DNA of 64,000 bases, from assembly GCA_003605055.1 (NCBI GenBank), contig QZKP01000020.1:124001-188000 (forward strand). Direction: 5' to 3'. Positions 16,238 to 24,990 of the stretch are shown piece by piece; the stretch's first letter is position 1, and each line of letters starts with the position of its first letter. The notes below the pieces were generated by a model. That model ran no database searches. It saw nothing but the letters and a program-made list of their open reading frames with translations, and had not been told where the DNA came from. This DNA is from Desulfarculus sp. Its GTDB lineage: Bacteria > Desulfobacterota > Desulfarculia > Desulfarculales > Desulfarculaceae. Position numbers and translations under genes: made by a program.

Positions 16238-17669
16238 GCTGGTGGGGCTCATACCCGCGGCCGGCCGGGGCACCCGGGCCTACCCCTACACCCGCACCAT
16301 CCCCAAGGGCATGCTCTGGGTCTCGGGCACCCCCTTGCTGGAGCACACCCTGGCCATCATGCGCGATCAGGCGCGGGTGAGCCGGGTGTTCATCGTGGCG
16401 GGCAGCCACGGCCAGATCATCCGGGAGCACTTCGGCGACGGCAGCCGCTTCGGCGTGCCCATCAGCTACGTGCAAAACGACCGGGTGGAGCTGGGCCTGG
16501 CCCACTCCGTGCGCCTGGCCGGGGCCCACATCAGCGGGTCCTTTTTGATGATGCTCTCCGACGAGTACTATCAGGACACCAACCACGCCGCCCTGGCCCG
16601 CCTGACCCCGGGGGAGACGCTGGGCTACTGCGGCCTGCTGCCCGGGCAGGAGCCCGAGGTCATCAGCCAGAACTACACGGTGACCATTGACCAGGGCCGG
16701 GTGACCAGCTTGGTGGAGAAGCCCGCGGCGCCCGCGGGCGGCCTGCTGGGCACCGGCACCCTGCTGCTCTCGCCCCAGGTCTTCGATCTGCTGGAGGCGG
16801 CCTTCGCCCGGCCCGGCCCGCCGCCGGACTTCATGGGCCTGCTGGGCCGCGCCGTGCAACAGGGGCAGGTGCTCAAGCCCTTTTTGCTGGAGGGGCTTTA
16901 CGTCAACGTCAACAACGTGGACAGTCTGAACTGGGCCAACTTCCTGGGCCACACCAAGCGCTTCGCCGACGCCTCCCTCAGCCTGATCGTGCAGTCCCAG
17001 GGCTACCAGAGCGGCCTGCCGCGGGTGGTCAGTGAGTTCCACGCCCTGGAGCGGGTGGACGAGGTGTTGGTGGTGGCGCCGCCGGGGCTGCCGGCCCCGG
17101 ACTGGCTGTCCGGGCTGCCCAAGGCCCGTTGGCTGCCCTGCCCGCCGGGCCGCGAGGGTTTCGGCAGCATGATCGCCTACGGCATAGAGCAGTCCCGGGG
17201 AGAGCTGCTGGCCATCGTGGAGGGCGACTACTGCTTCCGGCCCGCGGACCTGGCCAAGCTGCTGGCCTACATCACCGACGCGGACATGGTGCTGGGCACC
17301 CGCACCACCCGCCAGCTCATCCAGCAGGGCAGCCGCATGCGCGGCCTGGTGCGCCTGGCCCATATCCTGCTGGCCAAACTGGTGGAGCTGCTGTGGATAG
17401 ACCACCACGTGCGGCTGACCGACGTGGGCTGCACCTACCGCCTGCTCTGGCGGCACTGCTATCAGGAGATAAAGGAGCGGGTGCGCAGCGCGGGGCCGGA
17501 GTTCGTGCTGGAGATGACCATCGAGACCATGCGCAGCCGCCAGCGCCTGATCGAGGTGCCGGTGAGCTTCCTGCACACCAACCCGGCCCTGGCCGCGCTG
17601 TACCAGCACCCGCGCACCTTCCTGCGCATGCTGGCCCTGGTGCTGCGCCGCCGCCTGGGCCTGATGTAA
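16230..17669 (+). CDS. Sugar nucleotidyltransferase fused to a GT2-like domain
   Basis: A 479-residue two-domain protein. Residues 1 to about 250 are a nucleotidyltransferase with the G-x-G-T-R signature (P-A-A-G-R-G-T-R) and a following P-K-G-M, as in glucose-1-phosphate thymidylyltransferases. From about 265 to 470 is a second Rossmann-like domain resembling family 2 glycosyltransferases, with E-G-D-Y and G-T-R-T-T-R. It could activate a sugar-1-phosphate and pass it on, supplying the two transferases upstream. It starts at GTG and overlaps the previous gene by 8 bases, so the three genes are translationally coupled. The order of catalysis is inference. Confidence 0.72.
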   Translation: MPELVGLIPAAGRGTRAYPYTRTIPKGMLWVSGTPLLEHTLAIMRDQARVSRVFIVAGSHGQIIREHFGDGSRFGVPISYVQNDRVELGLAHSVRLAGAHISGSFLMMLSDEYYQDTNHAALARLTPGETLGYCGLLPGQEPEVISQNYTVTIDQGRVTSLVEKPAAPAGGLLGTGTLLLSPQVFDLLEAAFARPGPPPDFMGLLGRAVQQGQVLKPFLLEGLYVNVNNVDSLNWANFLGHTKRFADASLSLIVQSQGYQSGLPRVVSEFHALERVDEVLVVAPPGLPAPDWLSGLPKARWLPCPPGREGFGSMIAYGIEQSRGELLAIVEGDYCFRPADLAKLLAYITDADMVLGTRTTRQLIQQGSRMRGLVRLAHILLAKLVELLWIDHHVRLTDVGCTYRLLWRHCYQEIKERVRSAGPEFVLEMTIETMRSRQRLIEVPVSFLHTNPALAALYQHPRTFLRMLALVLRRRLGLM

Positions 17670-18103
17670 TCCCGGCTGGCGAGCCCGGATATTTCGTGAG
17701 AGTTGGGCGGTATTGTTATTTAGGCTTTATTTGCGCAGCGGCTAGGGAAAATCATTGCCATCGGCCGGGTCCGGTTTGCACCCTGGCCCGGCACAGCCAG
17801 CCGCCGGCAGACAAGGCGGCCCAAGGCTTGGGCGGCCAAGGCCCTTCGGCGGGAGCATTGATGGCCGGCGAGGGCAGATGGCCCCCCGACCCGCTTTGCC
17901 ACCGGTGGCCCGCCGGCGGCGAGCGAGCGCCGCAGGTGTAGCCCAAGCTACATCGAGGCGCGAGCGAAGCCGGCAACGCAGTATGCCGGGCCCAAGGCTT
18001 GGGCTCCCAGATGTTTTCAACGGGAGCATAAGGGGTCGGATGGCATCTCGACCCGCTTTGCCCACAGCGGCCCGCTGGCTGGCGAAGCCGGGCACCCGGC
18101 CGC
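17670..18103. repeat. Non-coding gap with a two-copy intergenic repeat
   Basis: This gap of about 430 bases holds no convincing gene. It contains two copies of an imperfect direct repeat of roughly 80-100 bases. Each copy opens with the palindrome GCCCAAG-G-CTTGGGC (17819-17833 and 17990-18004, 171 bases apart), continues with CGGGAGCAT (17850 and 18021, also 171 apart) and then GACCCGCTTTGCC (17888 and 18050). Between them is another dyad-like stretch (TGTAGC-CCAA-GCTACA at about 17936-17951). A small hairpin (GCCGG/CCGGC) at 18087-18100 lies just after the minus-strand MaoC gene but lacks a T-run. It may be a dispersed genomic repeat. Confidence 0.6.
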
Positions 18104-18526
18104 CTAGGTCTTGGGCGGCATCACCACGGCCTCGCCCTTCAGCACCTCCTGGCCCCTTTGGTTGCGGCAGGTGGTGGCCAGGCGCAGGCGGTTCTTCTCG
18201 GTCATTATCTCCGTCACCTCCAGGCGCACGGTGATGACATCGCCCAGGAACACCGGCTTGAGGAACTTCACCGCCTGGGAGAGGTAGATGGTGCCCGAGC
18301 CCGGGAACTGGGTGCCCAGCACGCCGGAGATGAAACCGGCGCTGAGCATGCCCTGGGCCACCCGCTGGCCGAAGATGCTCTTGGCTCCAGCCTCCGGGTC
18401 CATGTGGATGGGGTTGTTGTCGCCGGTGGCCTGGGCATAGTCCCGGATGCGCTCCTCGGTCATGGTGAAGCTCTTCTCAAAGGTCTGGCCCGGCGTTATC
18501 TCCGCGATGGTCTTGCCTCGGTCCAT
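18104..18526 (-). CDS. MaoC-type (R)-enoyl-CoA hydratase/dehydratase
   Basis: A 140-residue hot-dog-fold protein with the hydratase-2 motif A-T-G-D-N-N-P-I-H-M-D (catalytic Asp and His) and the following G-x-x-V-A-Q-G-M-L, so it probably adds water to an enoyl-CoA to give the (R)-3-hydroxyacyl-CoA, or the reverse. The ATG at 18526 has GAGGAG five bases upstream and follows the stop of the KAS III-like gene by two bases; the longer ORF to 18556 has no SD. It is the last gene of the 13-gene operon. Its stereochemistry would complement the (S)-type hydratase encoded at 29234-30040. Confidence 0.88.
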   Translation of the reverse strand: MDRGKTIAEITPGQTFEKSFTMTEERIRDYAQATGDNNPIHMDPEAGAKSIFGQRVAQGMLSAGFISGVLGTQFPGSGTIYLSQAVKFLKPVFLGDVITVRLEVTEIMTEKNRLRLATTCRNQRGQEVLKGEAVVMPPKT

Positions 18527-18528
18527 GC

Positions 18529-19548
18529 TCACTCCTCGCTGCGAATAGGCCCCCACTGCACGGCGGCGGCCGCGTAGGTGAAGCCTATGCCCCCGGAGGC
18601 CAGCACCACCCGCGCGCCCTCCTTGACGGCCCCGCGGGCCAGGCCCAGCTCCAGGGAGATGAGGGCGTCGTTCCCCCCGTGGTGGCCCAACTTATATAGC
18701 GGCTGGGACTGCGCCTCGTCCAGCCCCAGCTCGGCCAGCACCCGCTGGCGCGCGGCCGGCGGCAGGTGGCGCAGGGCCAGGTAGTCCAGGGGCCGGCCGT
18801 TCAGGTTGCGCCGCACCTCCTGCGCCAGGCGCTGCGGGAATTGCTGGGCCAGGTAGGCCTGCACCACCGGCGGGTGCTGCACCTGGAAGAACCTGAGCGG
18901 GCCGTCAAGGTTGTCCGGGGTAAAGGGAATCTCGGTGCCCCCGCCGGGCACGTACACCTCGTCGGCCAGGCCGGGTTCGCTGCTCAGGGTGGCCGAGAGC
19001 AGCCAATTGGCCGAATGCCCCCGTTGCAGCAGGGCCGCGGCGCCCGAGGCACCGTAGGCCAAGAGAAAGCGGGTGTCCGGGTTGGCCGGGTCCACCAGGT
19101 CCTGGTTGCGGGTGCCCCCGGCCAGGAGCACGGTGTTGATGCTCTGGTCGCCCAGCATCAGGTCCCGGGCCACGCGCAGGCCCAGGATGGGCGTGGTCCC
19201 CTGCCCCACCAGGTCAAAGGCCCAGGCCCGGCCGCAGCCGATCTCCTCCTGCAGGCGGATGGAGGCGGTCTGGGCGATGTAGTCCTTGTACTCCTCGCCG
19301 GTCCAGATGACCACGTCCACCGCCTCGGGCGCGGTCTGGCCGCGCTCCAGGGCCTGGCGGGCGGCCGCGGCGGCCATGCCCACCGGCTGGTCCCCGGGCG
19401 CGGGCCGGCAGCGGGCCTCTATGCCCAGATCCCCCAACTCCGCCAGGCTCAGGCCGGTCCGGGGGGCCAGCGCGGCCGCCCCCTCGCGCCCGGCCGGCAG
19501 GTACAGCCCCAAGCTGACCAGGCCTATGTGCTCCGTAGCCTGCGTCAT
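18529..19548 (-). CDS. KAS III/HMG-CoA synthase-like protein lacking the catalytic Cys
   Basis: A 339-residue thiolase-fold protein of the FabH (KAS III)-like group. Aligned without gaps to the neighbouring paralogue (21078-22133) around W-x-F-D, its residue 117 is Gly where the paralogue has the nucleophilic Cys. It keeps a His at position 261 (in L-R-H-L-P-P, the FabH His region) and the G-H-H-G-G-N-D motif with Asn293. Without the Cys it cannot form the usual acyl-enzyme, so it may be a partner subunit, as in ketosynthase/chain-length-factor pairs, or act by another mechanism. It sits between an acyl-CoA ligase and the MaoC gene. Confidence 0.75.
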   Translation of the reverse strand: MTQATEHIGLVSLGLYLPAGREGAAALAPRTGLSLAELGDLGIEARCRPAPGDQPVGMAAAAARQALERGQTAPEAVDVVIWTGEEYKDYIAQTASIRLQEEIGCGRAWAFDLVGQGTTPILGLRVARDLMLGDQSINTVLLAGGTRNQDLVDPANPDTRFLLAYGASGAAALLQRGHSANWLLSATLSSEPGLADEVYVPGGGTEIPFTPDNLDGPLRFFQVQHPPVVQAYLAQQFPQRLAQEVRRNLNGRPLDYLALRHLPPAARQRVLAELGLDEAQSQPLYKLGHHGGNDALISLELGLARGAVKEGARVVLASGGIGFTYAAAAVQWGPIRSEE

Positions 19549-19557
19549 GCCACGCCT

Positions 19558-21081
19558 CTAGGCATTGTCCGCGTTGCCGTGCTCCTGCTTGAGGATGAAC
19601 TTCTGCACCTTGCCCGAGGCCGGGGTGCGCGGGAGCGCCGGCACCACCGCCAAATACTTGGGCTGCTTGAAGCGCCCCAGCTTGTCGGCCAGGAAGGCGT
19701 TGAGCGCCTCCAGGGTCAGGCCCTGGCCCGGCCGCAGCTCCACCACCGCTTTGCCCACCTCGCCCCACTTGGGGTCCGGCACCCCGATCACGGCCACGCC
19801 GGCCACCGCCGGGTGGGCCTCCACCAGCCGCTCGATCTCCGCCGGGTAGATGTTGGCCCCGCCGGAGATGATCATGTCCTTCTTGCGCCCCACGATGGCG
19901 TAGTGGCCCTCCGCGTCCACCTTGCCCAGGTCGCCGGTGTGGAACCAGCCGTCCACGATGGCCTCGGCCGTGGCCTGTGGCTTGCGCCAGTAGCCGGCGC
20001 ACATGCCCGGGCCGCGCAGCAGTATCTCGCCCTCCTGCCCCGGCGCAGTTGCGGCGCCCTGGTCGTCCACCAGGCGCACTTCGGTCAGGGGCATGGGCAG
20101 GCCGAAGGTGCCCGGCTTGCCGTTGCCCATGAAGTTGTTGGGCCCCATCTCGGTGAGTCCGTAGCCCTCCCAGATGCGCAGGCCCTTCTGCTCCTGAAAG
20201 GCCCGCAGCAGTTCAGCGCCCAGGGCCGCCCCGCCGGAGATTACGAAGCGCAGGCTGGAGAGGTCGGTGCGGGCGAAGCAGGGGGAGTCCAGGAGCATCT
20301 GGAACATGGTGGGCACCCCGAAGAACACGCTGATGCGCTCGCGCTGGATCAGCTCCAGGATCAGCTCCGGCGCGAAGCTCTGCACCAGCACGTTGCGGCC
20401 CCGGCAGAGGAACAGGGGCAGGGTGAAGACGTTCCAGCCGGCGGTATAGAACATGGCCGCGTGCAGGATGGTGCTGTCGGCCGGGCCCAGGTCCCAGCCC
20501 AGCACCGTGTTCATGGCGTTGGCCAGGATCATGCCGTGGGTGAGCACCACGCCCTTGGGCAGGCCGGTGGTGCCCGAGGTGTAGATGATGAGCTGCGGGT
20601 CCTGGGGGGCGATCTCCACCTCCGGCGGCGGCTCTGGGGACAGCGAGCCCCAGACCCGGGGCAGGGCCGCGCCCAGGGAGGCGTCGTCGTCAAAGCAGAC
20701 CAGGTGCGTGAGCCCCGGCCGGCCCGCGAAGCCGGCTGCCTGGGCCGCGTGCTGGCGGTCGAAGAACAGGGCCTTGGGCCCGGCGTCCTCCAGGAAGTAG
20801 AGAAATTCGCCCGGGGCCAGGCGGAAATTAAGAGGCACCAGGATGGCCCCCAGGCGGCTGAGGGCCAGGAACAGGGTGATGTACTCGGCCCGATTGAAGG
20901 ACAGGCAGGCCACCCGGTCGCCCGGGACCACGCCCAGCCCCTCGCGCAGGTAGTTGGCCAGGCGATGCACCTCCGCGGCCATCTGGCCGTAGGTGTAGCG
21001 CCGGCCGGCGATGGCGTCGCTCAGAGCCTCCTGCTCCGGCCGGGCCCGGCCCCAGCGTCCGATCCAGTCGCCGTAGATCAC
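19558..21081 (-). CDS. Acyl-CoA synthetase (AMP-forming)
   Basis: A 507-residue ANL-superfamily ligase that would activate a carboxylic acid with ATP and CoA. Motifs: I-I-Y-T-S-G-T-T-G-L-P-K-G (P-loop-like AMP binding), Y-G-L-T-E, H-T-G-D-L-G and the C-terminal lysine in A-S-G-K-V-Q-K. The open frame extends far upstream, but the GTG at 21081 overlaps the previous stop in GTGA and has GGGAGG eight bases before it; from there the protein begins like other members (I-Y-G-D-W-I-G-R). The substrate cannot be told from sequence. It lies between the two KAS III-like genes, so it may supply their acyl-CoA. Confidence 0.9.
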   Translation of the reverse strand: MIYGDWIGRWGRARPEQEALSDAIAGRRYTYGQMAAEVHRLANYLREGLGVVPGDRVACLSFNRAEYITLFLALSRLGAILVPLNFRLAPGEFLYFLEDAGPKALFFDRQHAAQAAGFAGRPGLTHLVCFDDDASLGAALPRVWGSLSPEPPPEVEIAPQDPQLIIYTSGTTGLPKGVVLTHGMILANAMNTVLGWDLGPADSTILHAAMFYTAGWNVFTLPLFLCRGRNVLVQSFAPELILELIQRERISVFFGVPTMFQMLLDSPCFARTDLSSLRFVISGGAALGAELLRAFQEQKGLRIWEGYGLTEMGPNNFMGNGKPGTFGLPMPLTEVRLVDDQGAATAPGQEGEILLRGPGMCAGYWRKPQATAEAIVDGWFHTGDLGKVDAEGHYAIVGRKKDMIISGGANIYPAEIERLVEAHPAVAGVAVIGVPDPKWGEVGKAVVELRPGQGLTLEALNAFLADKLGRFKQPKYLAVVPALPRTPASGKVQKFILKQEHGNADNA

Positions 21082-22133
21082 GCCGCCCGCCTCCCTTTGC
21101 CGGCCGCCCGCCGCGGTCCCCAGCGCATGACCAGGGCGTCCCAGGCGTAACCGATGCCGGCGGAGATCATCAGCACGATGTCGCCCTCCTTGAGCCGGCC
21201 CTCCTCCACCGCCAGCTCCAGGGAAAGTATCTGGTCGTTCTGGCCGTGGTGGCCGAACTCGGCCAGATAGCGGGTCTGCTCCGGCTCCAGGCCCAGTTGG
21301 GCCATCAGGTAGTCGTGGGCGCTGCGCTTGACCAGCAGGGTGGCCAGGTAGTCCACGTCGGCCCGGGTGCAGCCGGCCTTGGCCAGGGCCTGGTCTATGC
21401 ACAAGAGCCAGTTGCTCAGGCTGAGCCGCTCCAGGCGCTGTTTCATGCCCTCGGGGTCAGCCACGTCCAGGTAGTTCTGCTGGCGAGCCAGGCCCTCGGC
21501 GGTGAGCGGCGAGGCCGAGCCGCCCTGGGGCACGTACACGTCCCAGGCGAAGGAGCCGTCGCTCAGGAAGTGGCCGGAGAGTATCTCGTTGGTCGGGCAG
21601 CCGCGCTGCACCACGCAGGCCGCCCCGCCCGCGGCCAGGTAGTACATCCAGCGCACCCGCGGGTTGGGGTAGTGGATCAGGTCCGCGTTGCGGTAGCCCG
21701 AGGCGATGAGCACGTTGTGGATGCCGTCGTCGGCCCGGATCATGTCCCGGGCCAGCTTCAGGGCCACCAGGGTGGTGCCGCAGCGCTGCTGCATGTCAAA
21801 GGACCAGGCCCGCCTCAGGCCCAGCTCTTTTTGCAGCTTGGGCCCCACCGGCCAGTTGCGGAATTCCTTGATCTCCTCCCCGGACCAGATCACCAGGTCT
21901 ATGTCCTGGGGCTCCAGGCGCGAGTAGTACAGGGCCTTGCGCGCCGCCTTGAGCCCCATGGCCACGGTGCCGTCGCCCGGGCCGGGCACGTTCTTCTGGT
22001 ACCAGCCCAGCTTGCTGCGGATGATATCGGCCGGGGTGTCGCACTGGGAGGCGATGTAGTCGGCGTCGTGGGCCGCGCGGGGGATGTAGGCCGCGAAGCT
22101 CAGGATGCCGGCGCTGGCGCGTACGTCGGGCAT
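21078..22133 (-). CDS. KAS III/HMG-CoA synthase-like enzyme with catalytic Cys
   Basis: A 351-residue thiolase-fold condensing enzyme of the FabH-like group. Cys118 (in Q-Q-R-C-G-T-T) is the likely nucleophile and Asn299 (in G-H-H-G-Q-N-D) is conserved. In the D-Y-L-A motif region, however, the position where FabH and the neighbouring paralogue have His (261 there) is Leu267. It may condense or thiolytically cleave acyl-CoAs, perhaps as a heteromer with the Cys-less paralogue two genes away. It follows LivM by three bases and overlaps the next ligase gene by four. Polyketide- or fatty-acid-type roles are also possible. Confidence 0.8.
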   Translation of the reverse strand: MPDVRASAGILSFAAYIPRAAHDADYIASQCDTPADIIRSKLGWYQKNVPGPGDGTVAMGLKAARKALYYSRLEPQDIDLVIWSGEEIKEFRNWPVGPKLQKELGLRRAWSFDMQQRCGTTLVALKLARDMIRADDGIHNVLIASGYRNADLIHYPNPRVRWMYYLAAGGAACVVQRGCPTNEILSGHFLSDGSFAWDVYVPQGGSASPLTAEGLARQQNYLDVADPEGMKQRLERLSLSNWLLCIDQALAKAGCTRADVDYLATLLVKRSAHDYLMAQLGLEPEQTRYLAEFGHHGQNDQILSLELAVEEGRLKEGDIVLMISAGIGYAWDALVMRWGPRRAAGKGRRAA

Positions 22134-22136
22134 GCC

Positions 22137-23246
22137 TCACTCCCGGACCCGGGCCCGCCGGCGGGCGGCGATCTCCCGCGCCGATCCCACCAGGCCCTTG
22201 GGGAAGAAGATCACCACCAGCACGAACAGCACCCCGAAGTAGAGTATCCAGCGGTCGGCCAGACGCTGCAGGACCATCAGGTCCGGCAGGAAGACCTTGA
22301 CCGCGCGCAGGCCGTCGGCCAGCCAGGACTCGGCGACGAGGATGAAGGCCGCGCCCACGATGGAGCCGTAGAGGGTGCCCATGCCGCCGATGATGAGCAT
22401 TAAAAGGATGTTGAGCATGATGGCCGTGGACATCACCGACTCCGGCCCCACGAAGCGCACCCACAGGGCGTAGAGCACGCCGCAGAGGCTGGCCACCACC
22501 GCGCCGAAGACGTTGGCCAGGATCTGGTAGTTGAAGGTCTTGTAGCCCAGGGCCGTGGCCCGCTGTTCGTTGTCGCGGATGGACTTGAGCACCCGGCCGG
22601 CCGGGGAGCGCACGAAGCGCACCAGGCCCACGAACAAAAGCGCCGCCGCGGCCAGCACGATGTAGTAGGTGAGCAAGCGGCCGTTGACGGTCAGCCCCCA
22701 GAGCTTGCCGCCGGACCAGCCCACGTCCAACAGCCCCGGCAGCTTGAAGGACACGCCGTCCTCGCCGCGGGTGAGGCTGTGCCACTGGATGCTCAGGATG
22801 TCGGCGAACTGGGCCAGGGCCAGGGTCATGACCACGAAGAACAGGGCCTTCAGGCGCAGGGAGAAGAAGGCCACCACCAGCGAGACCAGCACCGCCAGGC
22901 CCGTGGCCAACAGCGCCGCCAGGGGCAGATGGTACCAGAGGGGAGCGCCGGCGTGATGGATGATCAAGGCCAGGGAATAGGCTCCCAGGCCGAAGAACAT
23001 GGCGTGGGCCAGGGAAAAAATGCCGGTGTAGCCCAGCAGGAGGTCGTAGGAGGCCACCAGCACCGCGAAGATCATCACCTTGGCCGCCACGTCCATCACC
23101 CGGAAGGAGGAGACCAGCCAGGGCTCCAGGGCCAAGAGGACCAACAGGATCACTTGCAGCCACAGGCCGGCGCGGGTGTAGCGGCCGGCGGCCTCCTGGG
23201 CGCGCTGGGCCTGCACCGGGGTCTGGGGCGGGTGCTGGTCAGCCAT
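22137..23246 (-). CDS. livM: Branched-chain amino acid-type ABC permease LivM
   Basis: A 369-residue inner-membrane permease with about nine hydrophobic segments and the LivM signature (L-L-G-Y-T-G-I-F-S-L-A-H-A near residue 70). It pairs with LivH encoded upstream and the two ATPases LivG and LivF. Liv-type transporters of anaerobic degraders often carry aromatic or dicarboxylic acids rather than amino acids; the surrounding acyl-CoA ligases point that way, which is inference. Spacing to LivH is four bases. The N-terminal 25 residues are hydrophilic. Confidence 0.93.
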   Translation of the reverse strand: MADQHPPQTPVQAQRAQEAAGRYTRAGLWLQVILLVLLALEPWLVSSFRVMDVAAKVMIFAVLVASYDLLLGYTGIFSLAHAMFFGLGAYSLALIIHHAGAPLWYHLPLAALLATGLAVLVSLVVAFFSLRLKALFFVVMTLALAQFADILSIQWHSLTRGEDGVSFKLPGLLDVGWSGGKLWGLTVNGRLLTYYIVLAAAALLFVGLVRFVRSPAGRVLKSIRDNEQRATALGYKTFNYQILANVFGAVVASLCGVLYALWVRFVGPESVMSTAIMLNILLMLIIGGMGTLYGSIVGAAFILVAESWLADGLRAVKVFLPDLMVLQRLADRWILYFGVLFVLVVIFFPKGLVGSAREIAARRRARVRE

Positions 23247-23250
23247 GGCC

Positions 23251-24270
23251 CTAGCTCCGGCCCATCAGGCCGCTGGGCCTGAGCAAGAGGATCACCGCCA
23301 TGATCATGATGTTCACCCCCAGGGCCAGAGTGGGCACCGAGTAGGCCACGTAGTTGAAGGCCAGGCCCACCATCAGCGAGGCCAGGAAGCAGCCGGTCAC
23401 CGAGCCCATGCCGCCGATCACCACCACGATCAGGGCGAAGATGAGGTTGCTCTCGCCCATGTCCGGGCGTATCTCGCGGGTGTAGATGGACCACATGGTG
23501 CCGCCCATGGCCGCCAGGGCCGCGCCGGCCGCGAAGACGTAGGTGAAGATGCGGCGGATGTTGTGGCCCAGGGCCTGCACCATCTCGCGGTTCTCCACCC
23601 CGCCGCGCACGATGATGCCCAGCTTGGTGCGCTGCAGCACGTAGTGCATGGCCAGGAACACCGCCCCGCCCACCAGGATGGCCAGCAGGCGGAACTTCTC
23701 GATGACCACGTCCCAGAGGTCCAGGCTGCCGGTGAAGGCCGCCGGCGTGAGCACCACCTCGTCGTTGGGCCCCCAGAGGATGGCGATTACCTCGGCCATG
23801 ACCAGGGCCGCGCCCATGGTGATCAGAATCTGCTTGAGGTGGCTGCCGTAGGTGCGCCGGATGACCAGCCACTCCAACAGCACCCCCAGCACCCAGCCCA
23901 CGGCCAGGGCCAGCAGCAGGCAGATGAGGACGCTGACCAGGCTCTGGCCCAGGGTGCCGGTCTCCACCCAGCCCAGCTTGTTCAGGGCCCCCAGCACCGT
24001 GAAGCCGGTGTAGGCCCCCCAGGCGAAGAAGGCGCCGTGGGCCAGGTTGATCACGTCCATCAGCCCCAGGATGATGGTGAAGCCCGAGGCGGTGAGGAAC
24101 AGGAGCATGCCCATGGTCACCCCGGCCACGGTCAGCACCAGGTAGGTGGTCAGGTTGATCCACAACAGGGGCAGCAGCCAGATGCCCACGCCCACCACCC
24201 AGCCGGCCCACCTCTTGAGGTCGGCGGCGGATTGGGTGGACGCGGCGGCGCTTTGCGCGGTGGAGTTCAT
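23251..24270 (-). CDS. livH: Branched-chain amino acid-type ABC permease LivH
   Basis: A 339-residue membrane permease with about eight to nine hydrophobic segments and the LivH core motif (L-G-L-M-D-V-I-N-L-A-H-G-A-F). The N-terminus has an extra Ser/Ala-rich soluble stretch of about 20 residues. It forms the heterodimeric channel with LivM. It lies nine bases after the LivF stop and four bases before LivM, firmly inside the operon. Confidence 0.93.
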   Translation of the reverse strand: MNSTAQSAAASTQSAADLKRWAGWVVGVGIWLLPLLWINLTTYLVLTVAGVTMGMLLFLTASGFTIILGLMDVINLAHGAFFAWGAYTGFTVLGALNKLGWVETGTLGQSLVSVLICLLLALAVGWVLGVLLEWLVIRRTYGSHLKQILITMGAALVMAEVIAILWGPNDEVVLTPAAFTGSLDLWDVVIEKFRLLAILVGGAVFLAMHYVLQRTKLGIIVRGGVENREMVQALGHNIRRIFTYVFAAGAALAAMGGTMWSIYTREIRPDMGESNLIFALIVVVIGGMGSVTGCFLASLMVGLAFNYVAYSVPTLALGVNIMIMAVILLLRPSGLMGRS

Positions 24271-24279
24271 CTCACCCCC

Positions 24280-24990
24280 TCAGGCGATGCCCAGGTATTT
24301 CTGTTTGAGTTGGTGGTCCCGGGCCAGCTCCTCCATCCTCCCCTGGTGGGCCACCACCCCGTCGTCCAGGATGTAGTAGTCGCCGCCCACCCGGCTGGCC
24401 ATGCGGAAGTTCTGCTCCACCAGCACGATGGTGGTGCGGCTCTTGATCTGGTTCAGCGACTCGGCCAGCTGGTCCACCAGGATGGGGGCCAGGCCCTTGG
24501 AGGGCTCGTCTATCAACAGCAGCCGGTGGTCGTTGACCATGGTGCGGCCGATGGCCAGCATCTGCTTCTGGCCGCCGGAGAGCACCCCGGCCTTGGACTT
24601 CCAGAATTTTTTGAGGTCCGGGAACAAGGCGAACACCGCCTCCTGGCGGTCATGGCTGGCCTGGTCCTCCTCGAGCATGGCCAGACGGAAGTTCTCCTCC
24701 ACGGTCAGGGTGTAGAGCACCGCCTGATCCTCGGGCACGAAGCCGATGCCGGCCCGGGCGATCTCAAAGGGCCGCGCCCGGCTGATGTCGCCTCCGTTGA
24801 AGACGATGTGCCCGGAGCGGGCCGGGGTCAGGCCCATCACGGTGCGCAGGGTGGTGGACTTGCCGGCGCCGTTGCGGCCCAGCAGGACCAGGGCCTGGCC
24901 CTCGGGCACCTGCAGGCTGACCCCCTGCAGGATGTGGTGCTGGCCGAGGAAGGTGTGCACCTGGTGCAGGGAGAGGATGAACTCAGGCAT
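24280..24990 (-). CDS. livF: ABC transporter ATPase LivF
   Basis: A 236-residue nucleotide-binding subunit with Walker A (G-R-N-G-A-G-K-S-T-T), the signature L-S-G-G-Q-K-Q, Walker B (L-L-L-I-D-E-P-S-K-G-L-A-P) and the switch His region. The short length and A-P after Walker B fit LivF rather than LivG. It overlaps LivG by eight bases. Confidence 0.94.
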   Translation of the reverse strand: MPEFILSLHQVHTFLGQHHILQGVSLQVPEGQALVLLGRNGAGKSTTLRTVMGLTPARSGHIVFNGGDISRARPFEIARAGIGFVPEDQAVLYTLTVEENFRLAMLEEDQASHDRQEAVFALFPDLKKFWKSKAGVLSGGQKQMLAIGRTMVNDHRLLLIDEPSKGLAPILVDQLAESLNQIKSRTTIVLVEQNFRMASRVGGDYYILDDGVVAHQGRMEELARDHQLKQKYLGIA

